Shown: positions 7,469 to 14,448 of the stretch, in pieces
Position numbering within the stretch: the first letter of the stretch is position 1
Layout: each line of letters starts with the position of its first letter
Assembly: GCA_902494625.1 (NCBI GenBank)
Contig: CABUUB010000038.1
Coordinates: 1-17,746, forward strand
Length of the DNA: 17,746 bases
Source: an uncultured Collinsella sp.
GTDB lineage: Bacteria; Actinomycetota; Coriobacteriia; Coriobacteriales; Coriobacteriaceae
Direction: 5' to 3'
Notes under the pieces: generated by a model
The model's database searches: none
What the model was told of the DNA's origin: nothing
The model's input: the letters and a program-made list of their open reading frames with translations, nothing else
Position numbers and translations under genes: made by a program

Positions 7469-7497
7469 ATTATTACCGTCAGTATGGTATCACGCAA
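7469..7497 (-). promoter_or_regulatory. Candidate promoter of the riboswitch-DUF4430 operon
   Basis: On the minus strand, TTGCGT (7497-7492) and AATAAT (7474-7469) are separated by 17 bases and resemble sigma70-type -35 and -10 boxes. A transcript would begin near 7462, a few bases before the riboswitch P1 helix, which is where a riboswitch leader should start. The -10 matches 5 of 6 consensus bases; the -35 is weak. Confidence 0.55.
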
Positions 7498-7523
7498 AAG
7501 GGCCTCGCACGCAGGCGAAGCCC
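7496..7523 (-). terminator. Intrinsic terminator after the UbiB-like gene
   Basis: On the minus strand, GGGCTTCGC (7523-7515) pairs with GCGAGGCCC (7508-7500), with one G-U pair and a 6-base loop, and is followed by TTTT (7499-7496). It lies about 52 bases after the kinase stop and separates it from the DUF4430 operon promoter, which begins within its T-run. Confidence 0.75.
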
Positions 7524-7574
7524 AAGGTAAAAGCTATTGTTTGCGATAGGAGAATGCGGTGACGGTCGCAGCCT

Positions 7575-9338
7575 CTAGTGCTTGCCGCCGTGGCTGTTGA
7601 GCCAGATATTGCGACCCAGCATAAGCGCCAGCACCAGCGCGCTCACGTAGCCAAAGAAGCCGATGACCGGAATGCCGAGGACAACCGGCTCGATGCGCGC
7701 GTAGTACACCACCGACGAACCGATAAACAGACCGGCGATCACGATAGCCATCGACATGCGGTCGATAATTCCGCCCAGCTGTCGCAGCGCCTTATCGCTG
7801 CTCATGATCTGCGTGTTCACCTTAAGCTGGCCGCGCGTGAGCATACGCGAAGCCAAGCCCAAATACTCGGCCGCCTCGAGCGAGCCTTTTGCCGCGCGAT
7901 AGCTGCTCGCGGCCAGATCGCGTCCCATATCACGCACGCGCGCATAGGTGCTCTTCTCGTTTTTGATGTGCGTCTGGATAATCTGGATCATGTTGACGTT
8001 GGGCATGTACTCGGTCAGCAAACCCTCAAGCGTCACCATGCCGCGCGCGAACATCGTCACCACGCTCGGCAGCTCAACATCATTCTTACGCGCGAGGTTT
8101 AACAGCGAGGTCAAAAACTCGCCGATATCCAGATCCTTCAGGTCAAGGCCCGCAAAGTCAGCCACGATAAAGTCCAAATCGGACAAAAAGGCCGAATGAT
8201 CGAGCTCAGCCGAGTCGCCACGCGTCACGGCGAAGCGCATGAGCGAATCCTTGAGCTTGGGCACGTCACCCTCGGCCACGGCGAAAATCATGTCCTTAAC
8301 GATGCCACGATCGTGGCTCGACATGCGTCCGACCATGCCCAAGTCGATAAAGTAAACGATGCCGTCCTTGAGGATGATGTTTCCCGCATGCGGGTCGGCA
8401 TGGAAAAAGCCGTCATCGAGCACCTGCGTCGAGTAGTCCTCGACGATTGCGGCACCGATCTTTTCCAGGTCATAGCCCTCGGCCACCAAGCGTTCAGGAT
8501 CGGCGATCGAAATGCCGTCGACGTAATCCATAACCACCACGTGCTCGGTGCACAGGTCCAGATAGGATTTAGGGCACGTCACGCCATGAACGCTCTTATG
8601 GAACTCGTAGAAGTCGTTGAGGTTTTTGGCCTCGGCCAAAAAGTTGGTCTCCTCGCGAAACGAGGTCCACAACTCCTCGACTACGCCGTGCAGGTCAACG
8701 AATTGATCGGTGTTGACGAACTTGGAAACGATACGCACCACCGAGCGGATGATATCGATGTCCTGTGCCATAACCTGCTGCGCACCGGGGCGCTGCACCT
8801 TGACGGCCACGTCCTCGCCCGTCACCAGACGAGCGCGGTGCACCTGCGCGAGCGACGCACTACCGAGCGGGTTGGGGTCGATCGCATCGAACATCTCCCC
8901 CAGGCGCAGGCCGTATTCTTCTTCCAGACAACTGAGTACGACCTCGTACGGCACCGGCTCCACGTCGGAGCGCAGACGACGCAGCTCGTCGCAAAAGCGC
9001 TGCGGCAGAATCTCGGACCGGTTGGCCAGAATCTGCCCCATCTTGACGAACATGGGGCCGAGTTCCTCGAGCAGGCGGCGCAAACGAACCGGCGTGAGGT
9101 TATCCCACACGCGGTACTTTTTGACCAGGCGAACAATCTGCTCGATGCGTTCGCGACGACCCGCCGGCGTGAGCTGGTATTCCTCGTCCGGCGCCATCGC
9201 GTCGGGCTCCTCGGGGACCATATCGACAGCGCGCGGCTTCTTGCGAGCGCCCGAGACGACGGCATCGACCTCATCGACAACCGCCGCCTCGTCACCCAAG
9301 GGATCTAGATTGTTGTAATCGGTGGTGGAATCTGCCAT
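7575..9338 (-). CDS. UbiB/ABC1 (AarF) family atypical protein kinase-like ATPase
   Basis: The 587-residue product belongs to the UbiB/ABC1/ADCK family of atypical kinases, whose members support isoprenoid-lipid (quinone) metabolism in other bacteria and mitochondria. Visible motifs in order: the family-specific KxGQ helix (FVKMGQILANRSEILP, about 97-112); an Ala/Ser-rich nucleotide loop (PLGSASLAQVHRA, 157-169); the ATP-binding Lys in VAVKVQRPG (Lys180); the catalytic loop FFHADPHAGN (311-320); and the metal-binding IDLGMVG (331-337). Two membrane helices (about 527-546 and 552-575) end the protein, as is common in bacterial members. The start is ATG 9338, 8 bases after the stop of the phasin-like gene, so the two are probably co-transcribed and coupled. 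The actual substrate is unknown in this lineage; a menaquinone link would be a guess. Confidence 0.9.
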   Translation of the reverse strand: MADSTTDYNNLDPLGDEAAVVDEVDAVVSGARKKPRAVDMVPEEPDAMAPDEEYQLTPAGRRERIEQIVRLVKKYRVWDNLTPVRLRRLLEELGPMFVKMGQILANRSEILPQRFCDELRRLRSDVEPVPYEVVLSCLEEEYGLRLGEMFDAIDPNPLGSASLAQVHRARLVTGEDVAVKVQRPGAQQVMAQDIDIIRSVVRIVSKFVNTDQFVDLHGVVEELWTSFREETNFLAEAKNLNDFYEFHKSVHGVTCPKSYLDLCTEHVVVMDYVDGISIADPERLVAEGYDLEKIGAAIVEDYSTQVLDDGFFHADPHAGNIILKDGIVYFIDLGMVGRMSSHDRGIVKDMIFAVAEGDVPKLKDSLMRFAVTRGDSAELDHSAFLSDLDFIVADFAGLDLKDLDIGEFLTSLLNLARKNDVELPSVVTMFARGMVTLEGLLTEYMPNVNMIQIIQTHIKNEKSTYARVRDMGRDLAASSYRAAKGSLEAAEYLGLASRMLTRGQLKVNTQIMSSDKALRQLGGIIDRMSMAIVIAGLFIGSSVVYYARIEPVVLGIPVIGFFGYVSALVLALMLGRNIWLNSHGGKH

Positions 9339-9346
9339 CTGCGCTG

Positions 9347-9763
9347 CTACTCGGCCTCTTCGGTATCCTTCGCATCGTCGGGCTCAACGGACTCGACGGG
9401 CACCGAGGTCACGTTGTCCTCGACCGAATCGACGATGTCGCGCACATGGGCCAGGAAGGCCGTGCGCTCGGGGGCGGTCATAACGCGGACGCGGGCAAGG
9501 ATGAGCTCGTCGAGCACGCGCTGGGCCGCGGTCTCGCCCTGCATGCCCAAGCGCTCGGTCAGATCGGAGATGGTACCGCCGGCCTGCTCGAACATGTCGG
9601 ACACGCTGCGGGCGATATCGGGAGTGGCGGTGTCCTTGCGGACCTGCTCGCCCTTGGTGTTAAGGTCGTCGAGGACCTTCTTGCCGCCTTCGACAGCAAC
9701 GGCGGCAGCGCCAAAGCCCACGTTAATGGCGCCGTTAACAAGCTGATCGAGTTTCATAACCAT
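9347..9763 (-). CDS. Phasin-like small helical protein
   Basis: The 138-residue product has a short hydrophobic stretch (INVGFGAAAVAVEGG, about 12-26), then a heptad-like charged helical middle, a segment LTERLGMQGETAAQRVLDEL, and an acidic Glu/Asp-rich tail. This layout resembles the phasin/PhaF-PhaI-like family, often annotated as polyhydroxyalkanoate granule-associated proteins. No PHA synthase is seen here, so a granule role is not supported; a scaffold or partner for the adjacent kinase is more plausible. I use ATG 9763 because GGAGA lies about 5 bases upstream; an upstream in-frame TTG (9775) overlaps that ribosome binding site. The gene ends 8 bases before the UbiB-like gene. Confidence 0.7.
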   Translation of the reverse strand: MVMKLDQLVNGAINVGFGAAAVAVEGGKKVLDDLNTKGEQVRKDTATPDIARSVSDMFEQAGGTISDLTERLGMQGETAAQRVLDELILARVRVMTAPERTAFLAHVRDIVDSVEDNVTSVPVESVEPDDAKDTEEAE

Positions 9764-9862
9764 GGTTGTCTCCAATCACAAACAACTGCATTGGCGTTCT
9801 TGTACCCAAGATTGAGCGAAAGCGACAAAGCGTTTTAGCGCTATTCGATCGACGGGAAACCC

Positions 9863-11386
9863 TTACCTCACGTTGTCGTTCATCGCAAAAGAGTTCTTCA
9901 TGGCGCAGCTCGTGGTGTAGAGCACCTTGCCCAGCAGGGCATCGGTCTCCACGCGAACACGCTCGGCAAAGGCCTCGTTGGCGCGTGCAAGCTCGGCAGG
10001 CACCTCGGCCTCGTGCAGAGCGGCTACGGCAGCGTCGACGTCATGGATCTGCTTGTGGCCCATGCCACCGACCTTCTCCTGATAATCCTCGACCGCGCGG
10101 CCGCACTCATGGAAACGGACGTCAGCCAGGGCGCCGATCAGGCGGTTGGCCCAGTAGAAGTTTTCGGACGTTACGCGAGCCTGCGTGTCGGCATAGTACT
10201 CGGGCATGGTCTCGACGTTGGCGTACAGCGGAACCAGCGCGTTAAACGAGTTGGAACCAAACGCCATCCACTGCACGGCGCGATACGCCGGCTGCGCATA
10301 GGGGCGCAGCTGCAACACGGCGAGCTGGCTGTTGCGATTGATGCCGATGGGGCGATAGGCGCCACGCGTAGCGGGCGTGCCCTTGCTGCCGTAGCAGTCG
10401 TACTCCGTGCCCTGGTAGTGGCTCGAAAGCACGTACTTGATGTCCTCGATGGCCACCTTACGCTCGGGCACGCGGCTCCAGGGGATATCGTCGCTCTCGG
10501 GCGTGTAGTCGGCCTCGGGACCATCCCACACATCGCTGGGGTTGAGGCAGCGCTGCATGTACCAGGCGCGCGGCGTGTTGTAAACGTGGTCGCTGTCGCT
10601 GTGCGAGCCAAAGACCTCGCGCGGGTTAAAGACCGCGGCAGGACCGTCGCCCTCGACGCCCAGCGTCAGGTCCAGATGCCACTCGGCCATCCAGGCGCGC
10701 AAGTCGGCGGAGCACATGTGGTCGGCCTGGGCGCCCTCGGCGTCATCCAGGTCAAAGCTGTCGATACCCAGCTGGTTGGGCATGGTCACATAGGCGTCGT
10801 CAGGCACGCGCTTGGCAATCCAGTGGTGACCACCGATGGTCTCGAGCCACCAGATCTCGTCCACATCACTAAAGGCGATGCCGTTGTTCTCGTAGGTGCC
10901 GTAGCGCTCGAGCAGGTCGCCCAAGATACGAACGCCGTCGCGGGCGGACTTGGCATACGGCAGCACCAAGGTCACCATGTCCTCCTCGCCCAGGCCACCA
11001 GGCTGCGCCGGCACATAGCCGTCCTCGCCCTCGTTGCCCTTGGCGGGCACGTAGTCCACGAGCGGATCGGCGCCGCGAACGCGCTCGTTGGTGGTGAGCG
11101 TCTCGGTTGCGGACATGCCCACATTGAGCTCGTTGAAACCGGCCTCGGCCCAGATGCCGTGGCCCGGGACAACATCGGGGACGCTCGTATAGCGCATGGG
11201 ATTATCGGGCAGTTCAACGGTCAGGTGACTCAGGACGCTCGTGTAGACGCGCGGCTGCTCGTCGGGATGCACCACGCGCATACGCTTGGGCTCAAACACC
11301 CCGTTGGACGAGTCCTCGTTGCGGGCGACAAGCGTCGACCCGTCGTAGCTTGCGTTCTTACCGACCAGAATCGTTGTGCACGGCAT
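9863..11386 (-). CDS. Family C69 dipeptidase (PepD-like)
   Basis: A 507-residue member of peptidase family C69, N-terminal nucleophile hydrolases that cleave dipeptides; the best known is lactobacillal PepD. The protein opens MPCTTILVGKNASYDGSTLV, where Cys3 is the expected catalytic nucleophile after N-terminal processing, followed by the conserved ARNEDS. Other family blocks are GIWAEAGFNELNVGMSATET, the IWWLETIGGHHWIAKRVPDD region and IGINRNSQLAVLQLRP. There is no signal peptide, so it should act in the cytosol on peptides taken up from the gut. Start choice: AAGGAGG directly touches the first in-frame ATG (11392) but is 6 bases from ATG 11386, which places Cys at position 3; I use the latter. 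It appears to be a single-gene unit, preceded by the inverted-repeat element at 11474-11703. Confidence 0.92.
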   Translation of the reverse strand: MPCTTILVGKNASYDGSTLVARNEDSSNGVFEPKRMRVVHPDEQPRVYTSVLSHLTVELPDNPMRYTSVPDVVPGHGIWAEAGFNELNVGMSATETLTTNERVRGADPLVDYVPAKGNEGEDGYVPAQPGGLGEEDMVTLVLPYAKSARDGVRILGDLLERYGTYENNGIAFSDVDEIWWLETIGGHHWIAKRVPDDAYVTMPNQLGIDSFDLDDAEGAQADHMCSADLRAWMAEWHLDLTLGVEGDGPAAVFNPREVFGSHSDSDHVYNTPRAWYMQRCLNPSDVWDGPEADYTPESDDIPWSRVPERKVAIEDIKYVLSSHYQGTEYDCYGSKGTPATRGAYRPIGINRNSQLAVLQLRPYAQPAYRAVQWMAFGSNSFNALVPLYANVETMPEYYADTQARVTSENFYWANRLIGALADVRFHECGRAVEDYQEKVGGMGHKQIHDVDAAVAALHEAEVPAELARANEAFAERVRVETDALLGKVLYTTSCAMKNSFAMNDNVR

Positions 11387-11503
11387 GCGCATCCTCCTTG
11401 AGCGAAGAAATCAAACGATAACAGTGTATCGCTTCGGCGCAGAAAGGGCGAAACCGCCGCCCCGGCAGCCCCTGTGGTCAAATAATGCCAAATATGAGTA
11501 CTG

Positions 11504-11683
11504 TCACCAATTTAGTAGCAGCAAATTTACTTGTAATGAGTGCTGAAGATCCCTATTTGTCCAAAAGCGAGACAGCGTTATTCCCCATAGGTTCAATAAA
11601 ATGGGTTTCCTAACGAGAATGAATATCGTTAGGAAACCCAAAAGACGTAAAACATATGTGACTATCATGGCAACAGTACTCAT
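11504..11683 (-). other. Short open frame (59 codons) inside the MITE-like element
   Basis: An ATG located in the right inverted end (MSTV...) opens a 59-residue hydrophobic frame that stops at TGA 11504-11506, inside the left end. Because the ends mirror each other, the left end also begins a 38-39 residue frame with the same MSTV on the + strand. There is no ribosome binding site and the frame crosses the internal hairpin, so translation is doubtful. I list it because the frame spans almost the whole element. Confidence 0.15.
11595..11640 (-). terminator. Hairpin terminator of the fchA-folD operon, inside the MITE-like element
   Basis: TGGGTTTCCTAACGA (11602-11616) is the perfect complement of TCGTTAGGAAACCCA (11626-11640), with a 9-base loop. 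On the minus strand the stem is followed by TTTTATT (11601-11595), as in an intrinsic terminator. It lies about 100 bases after the folD stop and protects pepD from read-through. Confidence 0.65.
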
Positions 11684-11740
11684 ATTTGGCGCATTTTGAC
11701 CACGTGGTATATGGCTAACCCCTCAAACAGCCCAAAACGC

Positions 11741-12595
11741 CTATTTCGATGCGCGCTCCGCCGCCTCAATCACGTGTTTGGCGAGAATTGCGGTGGTCAC
11801 AGCCCCCACGCCGCCCGGCACGGGTGTGATGGCGCCAACGATCGGTTCCGCAGCATCAAAATCCACGTCGCCGACCAGTTTTCCGGCAGCCTCGTCCCAA
11901 TTAATGCCAACATCGATGATCGTCTGGCCCTCGCGAACCGCATCCGCGCCAATCGTGCGCGCGCGTCCAACCGCGGCAACAACAATGTCGGCAGCACGGC
12001 ACTCGGCAGCAAGGTCGCGCGTATGCGTATGGCACGTCGTCACAGTCGCATTGCGCGCCGTAAGCATGGCGGCAACGGGACGACCAATCACCAGAGACCG
12101 ACCGACGACCGCAACCTTGGCCCCATCCAGCTCAACACTGTAATGGTCCAGCAACGCCAACACGGCCTCGGCCGTGCAGGGAGCAAAGCCCTCGCCACGA
12201 CCCGAAAGCGTGGTAAGCAGCGAGGCCGGCGTCATGGAGTCGACGTCCTTGGCGGGATCGAGTGCCGCGGCAACTGTATCCTCATCAAGCCCAGCGGGCA
12301 ACGGACGAAACATCAGACAGCCATGGACAGCCGAATCGGTATTGATGTCCTCGATGGCCGTCAACAGCTCGTCCTGCGAAACATCGGCGGGAAGCAAAAT
12401 GCGACGAACCTCAATCCCCACTTTTTCACAGCGCTTGAGCGCACCGCGCTCGTAGGATAGGTCGTCCTCGCGCTCGCCCACGCGAACGATGGCGAGCGTC
12501 GGCACAACGCCGCGCTCGCGCAAAGCCACGCAGCGGGCAGCGAGCTCCTCGGTCAAAGCACGGGCAACGGGAGCACCCTTCAGCAGCTCTGCCAT
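11741..12595 (-). CDS. folD: Methylenetetrahydrofolate dehydrogenase (FolD family), probably without cyclohydrolase activity
   Basis: The 284-residue product has the usual FolD length and both domains. FolD proteins normally oxidise 5,10-methylene-THF to methenyl-THF and then hydrolyse it to 10-formyl-THF. The nucleotide-binding motif GRSLVIGRP (165-173) and the C-terminal ITPVPGGVG (256-264) are intact, as is the folate-site Asp119 in KDVDS. Two catalytic positions differ from the bifunctional enzyme. In the YxxxK motif, Tyr48 is kept but the Lys position is Ala52 (YERGA). The Gln of the VQLPLP block is replaced by Phe96 (GCLMFRPLP). Both are needed for the cyclohydrolase step in studied homologues, so this protein probably acts only as a dehydrogenase. 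The start is ATG 12595 with AGGGG 7 bases upstream, 2 bases after the stop of the fchA-like gene: a coupled operon whose partner can supply the missing activity. Confidence 0.9.
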   Translation of the reverse strand: MAELLKGAPVARALTEELAARCVALRERGVVPTLAIVRVGEREDDLSYERGALKRCEKVGIEVRRILLPADVSQDELLTAIEDINTDSAVHGCLMFRPLPAGLDEDTVAAALDPAKDVDSMTPASLLTTLSGRGEGFAPCTAEAVLALLDHYSVELDGAKVAVVGRSLVIGRPVAAMLTARNATVTTCHTHTRDLAAECRAADIVVAAVGRARTIGADAVREGQTIIDVGINWDEAAGKLVGDVDFDAAEPIVGAITPVPGGVGAVTTAILAKHVIEAAERASK

Positions 12596-12597
12596 GG

Positions 12598-13230
12598 CTA
12601 TCCCCTCTTCCTTGCGGCGTCAGCGGCGCGGCGTGCCAGCGCATCGGCGCGCGGCAACCATGTGTCGAGCAGCTCATCACACGCCGTCTCGAGCTCCTCG
12701 GCACGAACGTGATCTTTCATAGACGTGGTGTTCGCAAAGAGCGTCAAGCTCGCGCCCTGCATGGCGGCGCGGCAGAACACGGCACCGCACGCCACGTCGG
12801 ACAGCAACTGGCGCGAACCCTTGTCGGCCATGTCCTCGAGCAGCGCCAGCGCGCGCCCGCAGGCATCCATGATCCGATACGGTGGCATGGCCGCCACATG
12901 CAACGCGTCCTGGATCGCCGCAGGTCGAGCCGGGTCCTCGCGCGGAATACCATACGCCGCGGACACCTGTCCGTAGGCACGAACGTCCTCGGCGACCAGG
13001 CCCACAAGTTCCTGTGCCAACTCGTCTGCCTGAGCAAATGCGCGTGTCAGATCGTCTGCGCGATCGGCAAGCGCGGGATTGGTCGCCCCGTAGCGCGCGA
13101 CCATCCCGCAAAGCGAGGCTCCCAGCGCGCCCACAAAGGCGCTCGCGCTACCGCCGCCGGGAACCGGCTCACGCGCGGCAAGCGCCTGGGCAAACTCGCG
13201 ACAGGTTTTATCCATCATCTCTTGGCTCAT
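12598..13230 (-). CDS. fchA: Methenyl-THF cyclohydrolase / formimino-THF cyclodeaminase family protein (FchA-like)
   Basis: The 210-residue all-helical product carries the family signature PVPGGGSASA (23-32), an EDVRAYGQV block in the middle and SDVACGAVF in the second half, as in FchA and the cyclodeaminase domain of FTCD. Family members convert methenyl-THF to 10-formyl-THF or deaminate formimino-THF. No formiminotransferase gene is nearby, and the coupled downstream gene is a FolD lacking the cyclohydrolase catalytic Lys and Gln, so I favour the cyclohydrolase role. The start is ATG 13230 with AAGGTG 7 bases upstream; an in-frame GTG (13236) is too close to that site. It acts in the cytosol in one-carbon metabolism. 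Confidence 0.86.
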   Translation of the reverse strand: MSQEMMDKTCREFAQALAAREPVPGGGSASAFVGALGASLCGMVARYGATNPALADRADDLTRAFAQADELAQELVGLVAEDVRAYGQVSAAYGIPREDPARPAAIQDALHVAAMPPYRIMDACGRALALLEDMADKGSRQLLSDVACGAVFCRAAMQGASLTLFANTTSMKDHVRAEELETACDELLDTWLPRADALARRAADAARKRG

Positions 13231-13607
13231 ACGCACGCACCTTCAAGTCATTTAGATCGGTCGGGCGGCAACCGCCGGCCAACCGCATCGATCAAGTAAT
13301 GGTGCTAAGTCTAGCCCATAAGCACATGAGCGTCAGCGCATCCGGCCATCGCGGATTTCTATGACACACGATAGGCGTCGGCACCGCAAACATGGGACAC
13401 ATGGCCCACCTTTCGAGACTCCCGAGCAGCACAAGCTGGGGCATATCTATAAGTAAGGAACCCGTTGGGGAACGGCCGCGCAACGGCCACAAGCGATGAA
13501 CGGAGGCATAAGTCGCACAGTACACAGAGACATCCGCCGCCAGCGCAATCAGTACCCCAACAGCATGCGGCGCCGTGATGTCATCAGCAGACAAGGAGGA
13601 CGCCACC
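13231..13607. other. Divergent intergenic region between fchA and the first lipoprotein gene
   Basis: This 377-base gap separates the minus-strand folate operon from the plus-strand lipoprotein pair, so it should hold promoters in both directions. I see no convincing gene in it. It contains the first copy of the 19-base motif (13392-13410), a possible -10 box TATAAG (13448-13453) without a recognisable -35, and a small direct repeat AACGGCC (13471 and 13482). The AAGGAGGA at 13594-13601 is the ribosome binding site of the lipoprotein gene. Confidence 0.4.
13392..13410. repeat. 19-base shared upstream motif, copy 1
   Basis: ATGGGACACATGGCCCACC occurs here, 216 bases before the first lipoprotein start, and again identically at 14358-14376. 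The motif has partial dyad symmetry (TGGG...CCCA). It could be a regulator site, a repeated element, or a relic of the gene duplication. Confidence 0.5.
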
Positions 13608-14207
13608 ATGATGAAAAAGACCCTATCGATCCTTTCCCTTTGCATCGCCCTCTTTGCCGCGCTCGCCCTTGTGGGCTGCGGCGGGAGCGCATCGGGCGGC
13701 GGCAGCGCCCCCAAGAGTGAGAGCAAGGAAAAGGCCCCCGTCGCCAAGAAGACAGACTACATCTGGTTTAAGGTCGAGATGCCCGAGGGCGTCGGCGTAA
13801 GCGACTCTGCCGGCAAGAATGCCGACAGGGTCCAGCTCACCTTCCCCGAAGACGAGAACGCCTCGGCCGATCGCTTTATCCCCGTTTGGAAAAAAGCGCT
13901 GACGGCCGAGGAATCCCACGCCGACCAGGCGGAAAAGAAGGGGGATACGTTCCAGTGGAAGGATGGCGGGTCCGTCGAGTATAACGGCAGGACGTGGCTC
14001 GTCGGAACATACGAGGACAACAGCGGCATCTCAACCATGCTTTTTACCGATGTTGAGCCGGGAAGCGTCTACGTCCTCATCTCGAACTTCGACCAGCACA
14101 AGAAAGAAGCCGAGGCACTCCTCAACTCCATCGAGTTCCCCGATGACATGGAAGAGGCAGTTTCCGAGGCACGCGAAGTCGAGATTTCGAGCATCGAGAT
14201 CAAGTAA
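13608..14207 (+). CDS. Lipoprotein of unknown function (first of tandem pair)
   Basis: The 199-residue product starts with a lipoprotein signal (MMKKTLSILSL...) and a clear lipobox ALVGC, so Cys24 should be lipidated and the protein tethered to the outer face of the membrane. A Gly/Ser/Lys-rich linker (25-50) leads to a soluble domain beginning TDYIWFKVEMPEGVGVSD and containing ADRFIPVWKK, SVEYNGRTWLVGTY and GSVYVLISNFDQHKKEAE. I do not recognise the family. The start is ATG 13608, with AAGGAGGA 6 bases upstream. It is a close paralogue of the next gene (IWFKVE.PEGV, ADR.Q, DRFIPV, PGSVYV/SGSVYV). It has its own terminator at 14277, so the two may be expressed separately. Confidence 0.82.
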   Translation: MMKKTLSILSLCIALFAALALVGCGGSASGGGSAPKSESKEKAPVAKKTDYIWFKVEMPEGVGVSDSAGKNADRVQLTFPEDENASADRFIPVWKKALTAEESHADQAEKKGDTFQWKDGGSVEYNGRTWLVGTYEDNSGISTMLFTDVEPGSVYVLISNFDQHKKEAEALLNSIEFPDDMEEAVSEAREVEISSIEIK

Positions 14208-14276
14208 CGGGACACCCGCACGCGCCTACGCGCACCCGCGCACATGCGCCCCATTAAAACAACGGGCGCCCAACCC

Positions 14277-14311
14277 GGGGAGGGCCGACAGCACCAGCCC
14301 TCCCCTCTTTT
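14277..14311 (+). terminator. Intrinsic terminator after the first lipoprotein gene
   Basis: GGGGAGGGC (14277-14285) pairs with GCCCTCCCC (14297-14305) around an 11-base loop and is followed by TCTTTT (14306-14311). Confidence 0.85.
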
Positions 14312-14357
14312 GCGCCCGAACATATTGCCACTTAACGGCGCAAATCCGGCCCTCAGA

Positions 14358-14376
14358 ATGGGACACATGGCCCACC
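14358..14376. repeat. 19-base shared upstream motif, copy 2
   Basis: This is an exact second copy of ATGGGACACATGGCCCACC (copy 1 at 13392-13410), placed 91 bases before the second lipoprotein start and after the terminator of the first. The flanks resemble each other only weakly, so the motif is conserved more strongly than its surroundings. Confidence 0.5.
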
Positions 14377-14448
14377 CTAGCGAGCCGTCCACGCGTACAG
14401 TAAAGACAGGTAATCCATGGGCGGTTACAGATCGAGGAGGACACGACC

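Larger units (their letters stand above)
11474..11703. mobile_element. MITE-like element with 36-bp inverted ends
   Basis: The ends form an imperfect inverted repeat (11474-11509 and 11668-11703). Both arms read GTGGTCAAA, then ATG and a short indel, then CCAAATATGAGTACTGT, then a diverged base pair and CCA. The 17-base core is identical (11488-11504 versus 11673-11689). The 230-base element is clearly more AT-rich than its surroundings and carries a second perfect inverted repeat in its middle. No transposase is encoded and no obvious target duplication flanks it. It fills the gap between pepD and folD. It could be a non-autonomous transposable element or an interspersed palindromic repeat; the copy number elsewhere is unknown to me. 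Confidence 0.55.

Noticed and set aside
9781..9862. Possible hairpin terminator after the dipeptidase gene
   Set aside because: Only a 4-bp AGCG/CGCT stem followed by a poor T-run can be drawn; too weak to list.
8196..11401. Long + strand frames opposite the kinase and dipeptidase genes (8196-9308, 10013-11401)
   Set aside because: They mirror minus-strand genes with intact family motifs and show no domain of their own.
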